64,000 bases of DNA from the NCBI GenBank assembly GCA_024743115.1, contig JANSXC010000002.1:497978-561977 (forward strand), written 5' to 3'. The stretch comes from a bacterium (GTDB taxonomy: Bacteria; Planctomycetota; UBA1135; UBA2386). Of the stretch, positions 63,348 to 64,000 are shown piece after piece (positions within the stretch are counted from its first letter, which is position 1; the number at the start of each line of letters is the position of its first letter). The notes beneath the pieces were generated by a model that made no database searches, was not told the origin of the DNA, and was given only the letters and a program-made list of their open reading frames with translations. Position numbers and translations under genes: made by a program.

Positions 63348-64000
63348 GCAAGATTCTCGTTACCGGCGGCGCCGGGTTCATCGGTTCGAACTTCGTGCGG
63401 CAACTTCTCGCGGAGACCGCGGACGAGGTCGTCAACCTCGATGCGTTGACCTACGCGGGCAATCTCGAGAACCTTGCCGATGTCGAGGGCAATGAGCGTT
63501 ACACGTTCGTGCGCGGCGACATCGCCGACGTGCCCGCGATGACCGCGGTGTTCGAGGAGCACAAACCCGATCGGGTCGTGCACTTCGCCGCGGAGAGTCA
63601 CGTCGACCGCTCGGTGCTCGATGCGACCGAGTTCGTGCGCACGAACGTCGTCGGCACCCAGGTGCTGCTCGATCAGAGTCGCCATCACGGCGTCGCCCGC
63701 TTCGTGCACGTCAGCACGGACGAGGTCTACGGCTCGCTCGGCCCGACGGGATTGTTCACCGAGGAGACGCCGATCCAGTCCAACTCGCCATACTCCTCGA
63801 GCAAGGCGGGCAGCGACCTGCTCGTGCGGGCTGCCGTGCACACGCACGGGATGGACTGTGTGATCACGCGCTGCTCGAACAACTACGGACCGTTCCAGTT
63901 CCCAGAGAAGCTGATCCCGCTGATGATCGCCAATGCTCACGAGGGCAAGAAGCTGCCGATCTACGGCGACGGCAAGAACGTCCGCGACTGGATCCACGTC
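63344..64000 (+). CDS. rmlB: dTDP-glucose 4,6-dehydratase (3' end outside window)
   Basis: Converts dTDP-glucose to dTDP-4-keto-6-deoxyglucose. The visible 219 residues (GTG start overlapping the rmlD stop) show [12 protein letters not shown], the [14 protein letters not shown] region, [16 protein letters not shown], the catalytic YSSSKAG and the [15 protein letters not shown] loop. rmlC is not seen before the window end. Confidence 0.96.
   Translation, partial: MSKILVTGGAGFIGSNFVRQLLAETADEVVNLDALTYAGNLENLADVEGNERYTFVRGDIADVPAMTAVFEEHKPDRVVHFAAESHVDRSVLDATEFVRTNVVGTQVLLDQSRHHGVARFVHVSTDEVYGSLGPTGLFTEETPIQSNSPYSSSKAGSDLLVRAAVHTHGMDCVITRCSNNYGPFQFPEKLIPLMIANAHEGKKLPIYGDGKNVRDWIHV

Overview
This 64 kb window is a high-GC bacterial chromosome segment with about 47 genes packed on both strands. 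It contains no rRNA, tRNA, CRISPR array or intact mobile element that I can see. The gene content points to Planctomycetota. The signs are secreted DUF1080 and GH172 (DUF2961) proteins, two giant VPS10/BNR propeller proteins, a Ser/Thr kinase fused to an SUMF1-type domain, an ABC/GldG/DUF4340 gene set, and several secreted proteins that appear to share a loosely conserved C-terminal module. The lineage is inferred from gene families only, without a phylogenetic marker.

Layout. 1-3305 (minus): an amidase lipoprotein, then a membrane histidine kinase overlapping a sigma-54-type response regulator cut by the window edge. 3559-5949 (plus): RsbW-like kinase, GAF-SpoIIE phosphatase and CheY-like regulator, a partner-switching cassette. 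6021-10634: a GT-C-like membrane protein, dnaK and a small unknown gene. 10663-14431 (minus): a degenerate metallopeptidase-like protein and a delta-60-type repeat protein. 14702-19811 (plus): an ABC exporter operon of gliding-type architecture. 19840-22174 (plus): EVE-domain protein, NHL-like lipoprotein, clpS and a DUF2017-like gene. 22177-28233 (minus): the two VPS10/BNR proteins. 28398-35756 (minus): an envelope cluster with an outer-membrane lipoprotein and a POTRA-less Omp85 protein, the kinase-SUMF1 protein, and a lipoprotein and beta-barrel pair. 35799-44238: GH172, a zinc-ribbon membrane protein, a DUF5060 glycosidase and a pair of twin secreted proteins. 44411-49981: a small membrane protein, tgt, ruvB, a PhyH-type dioxygenase, a group II truncated globin and a second GT-C-like protein. 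49998-59456: prolyl oligopeptidase, three small secreted proteins, a tandem DUF1080 protein, a frameshifted TPR/DUF2911 gene, a CAP-domain protein and a helical-repeat protein. 59584-64000 (plus): a nucleotide-sugar operon with two epimerases, rmlA, rmlD and rmlB, running off the end.

The main themes are cell-envelope construction (amidase, Omp85, lipoproteins, dTDP-rhamnose and uronate precursors), glycan degradation outside the cytoplasm, and signalling. Most gene pairs that overlap by 4 bases are probably translationally coupled. The most unusual items are the twin 610-residue secreted proteins with internal duplications, the insertion of a PDZ domain at one fixed point of a propeller, the frame change at about 56.54-56.61 kb, the kinase lacking its catalytic-loop lysine, and an actinobacterial-looking clpS/DUF2017 pair.
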